A DNA stretch of 64,000 nucleotides, from contig NZ_JAHCVJ010000003.1 in assembly GCF_018476885.1 (NCBI RefSeq), forward strand, positions 372,001-436,000, read 5' to 3'. This stretch comes from Geoanaerobacter pelophilus. Its GTDB lineage: Bacteria; Desulfobacterota; Desulfuromonadia; Geobacterales; DSM-12255. This document shows positions 63,054 to 64,000 of the stretch, piece by piece (position 1 is the first letter of the stretch; every line of letters starts with the position of its first letter). Both the position numbers and the translations under genes were made by a program. The notes under the pieces were generated by a model. It did no database searches, was not told the DNA's origin, and saw only the letters and a list, made by a program, of their open reading frames with translations.

Positions 63054-64000
63054 TTAAAGTGAGGCCAGGGCCTGGTTAAAGTCCCTGATGATGTCTTGAT
63101 GATGTTCAAGCCCTACTGAGACCCGGACCATTTCATCGGAAACACCCAGCAGCGCCCGCTGCTCCGGTGAGTAATCGACGCAGATGGTGCTAGCCGGGTG
63201 GATGACCAGGGTCTTGGCGTCGCCGATGTTGGCCAGGTTTCGGGCCAGCTTGAGAGCGTTGATCAAGCGAAAGGCCTCTGCCTGATTAGCCAGGCCGAAG
63301 GTAAGGGCACCGCCGAACCTGTGGCTGAACTGCCTTGCCGCAATGTCGTGAAACGGCGAAGTCTCCAGACCCGGATAATTGACCCAGCTGACCTTGGGAT
63401 GCCCGTTCAGAAAACAGGCCAGCTCCAGGGCATTGCTGCAGTGCCGTTCCATCCGCAGCCCCAGGGTCTCGATTCCTTCGGTTAGCAGGAACGAGTTCAT
63501 CGGCGCGGGGCAGGCCCCGAAATCCTTGTGCATCAGCTTTCGCAACCGGGCGGAAAAGGCGAACTGCCGGTATTTCTTGGCGTAACCCTCAAAGTGGGGG
63601 AACCGGGGACTGCTCCAGTCAAAGGTGCCATTATCTATAATCGCGCCGCCGATGACGCTGCCAGTGCCGTTGATGAATTTGCTGGTGGAATGGATGACGA
63701 TGTCGGCACCGAGATCGCGTCCCTTGGCCAGATAGGGGGACGTCACCGTGGCGTCCACCATGAGCGGAATACCGGCTTTTCCGGCGATGGCGCTCAAGGC
63801 GGCGATATCCGGCACATCCATCTTCGGATTGCCGATGGTCTCGACAAAGATCAGGCAGGTGGTGTCAGTGATGGCCTGTTCAAAGGCTGCAAGATCAATA
63901 GGGTCGACAAAACGGCTGGTGATACCGTAATTGGTCAGGGTATCCCGGAACAGCGAATAGGTGCCGCCGAACAGGGAAGAGGAAGAAAGGATCTCGTCGC
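63054..64000 (-). CDS. metY: O-acetylhomoserine sulfhydrylase MetY, 5' end outside window
   Basis: The frame is open to the right edge of the window; about 315 C-terminal residues are visible. The pyridoxal-phosphate Lys lies in HSTSKFINGTGSVIGG, and the upstream part shows SSSSLFGGTYSLFRDTL and VETIGNPKMDVPD, which are typical of the Cys/Met metabolism PLP family of MetY type. It makes homocysteine from O-acetylhomoserine and sulfide or, in the Wolinella-type system, a carrier thiocarboxylate. The carrier gene follows after 20 nt. An internal ATG at 63821 is not the start. Confidence 0.95.
   Translation of the reverse strand, partial: DEILSSSSLFGGTYSLFRDTLTNYGITSRFVDPIDLAAFEQAITDTTCLIFVETIGNPKMDVPDIAALSAIAGKAGIPLMVDATVTSPYLAKGRDLGADIVIHSTSKFINGTGSVIGGAIIDNGTFDWSSPRFPHFEGYAKKYRQFAFSARLRKLMHKDFGACPAPMNSFLLTEGIETLGLRMERHCSNALELACFLNGHPKVSWVNYPGLETSPFHDIAARQFSHRFGGALTFGLANQAEAFRLINALKLARNLANIGDAKTLVIHPASTICVDYSPEQRALLGVSDEMVRVSVGLEHHQDIIRDFNQALASL

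Overview
The window looks like chromosomal DNA of a Geobacter-type bacterium (class Desulfuromonadia). This rests on gene content, not on a database match: a c-type cytochrome fused to a periplasmic receptor, a very large secreted multicopper oxidase, many PAS/CHASE/MASE-type histidine kinases, PilZ and HD-GYP c-di-GMP proteins, and an assimilatory sulfate cluster ending in a protein-thiocarboxylate (HcyS-type) methionine pathway.

Layout. 1-2670: the end of a P2-type cation ATPase and a small HMA-like membrane protein. 2716-2833: a promoter and tRNA-Gly(GCC). 2834-8002: a 5.2-kb element integrated at the tRNA 3' end (tyrosine recombinase, HTH/excisionase-like protein, Rep_trans-type replication initiator, an unknown protein and an AT-rich exported cargo protein), bounded by a perfect 24-bp repeat. 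8003-8714: what looks like the wreck of an older relative of that element, ending in a second, decayed att site. 8892-11781: a DODA/YgiD-type dioxygenase, an HxlR repressor, and divergently two reductases. 11967-14562: a NarX/NarL-like two-component pair. 14943-16190: a small unknown protein and a PilZ protein.

16636-29841: a run of exported proteins on the + strand: cytochrome-receptor fusion, a 2280-residue multicopper oxidase with chitobiase-like repeats and a dockerin-like end, a lipoprotein, two small exported proteins and a MacB/LolCDE-type ABC permease and ATPase. It reads as a cell-surface redox module, which is inference. 30041-39472: a 1049-residue sensor kinase, an OmpR-type regulator, a PhnD-like binding protein overlapping a hybrid kinase, and a chemoreceptor behind a sigma-28-like promoter.

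51182-39524 (minus strand): one eight-gene operon with gaps of 17 nt or less: TonB-dependent receptor, YfiR-family periplasmic protein, CHASE8 kinase, SBP_bac_3 kinase, receiver/HD-GYP phosphodiesterase, MASE1 kinase, lone receiver, receiver-kinase-receiver hybrid. It resembles a Yfi-type envelope signalling system in which a histidine kinase stands where a diguanylate cyclase is usual.

64000-51555 (minus strand): sulfur assimilation. In transcription order: MetY (partial), ThiS-like carrier, E1-like activating enzyme, JAMM protease, siroheme-type sulfite reductase, TusA-like protein, APS reductase, MnmA, CysD, CysN, sulfate-binding protein, CysT, CysW, CysA. Together they take up sulfate, activate it to APS, reduce it to sulfide, load it as a thiocarboxylate on the carrier and pass it to O-acetylhomoserine to give homocysteine. 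Palindromic repeats of about 105 bp sit in three gaps of this cluster and a different palindromic repeat in a fourth.
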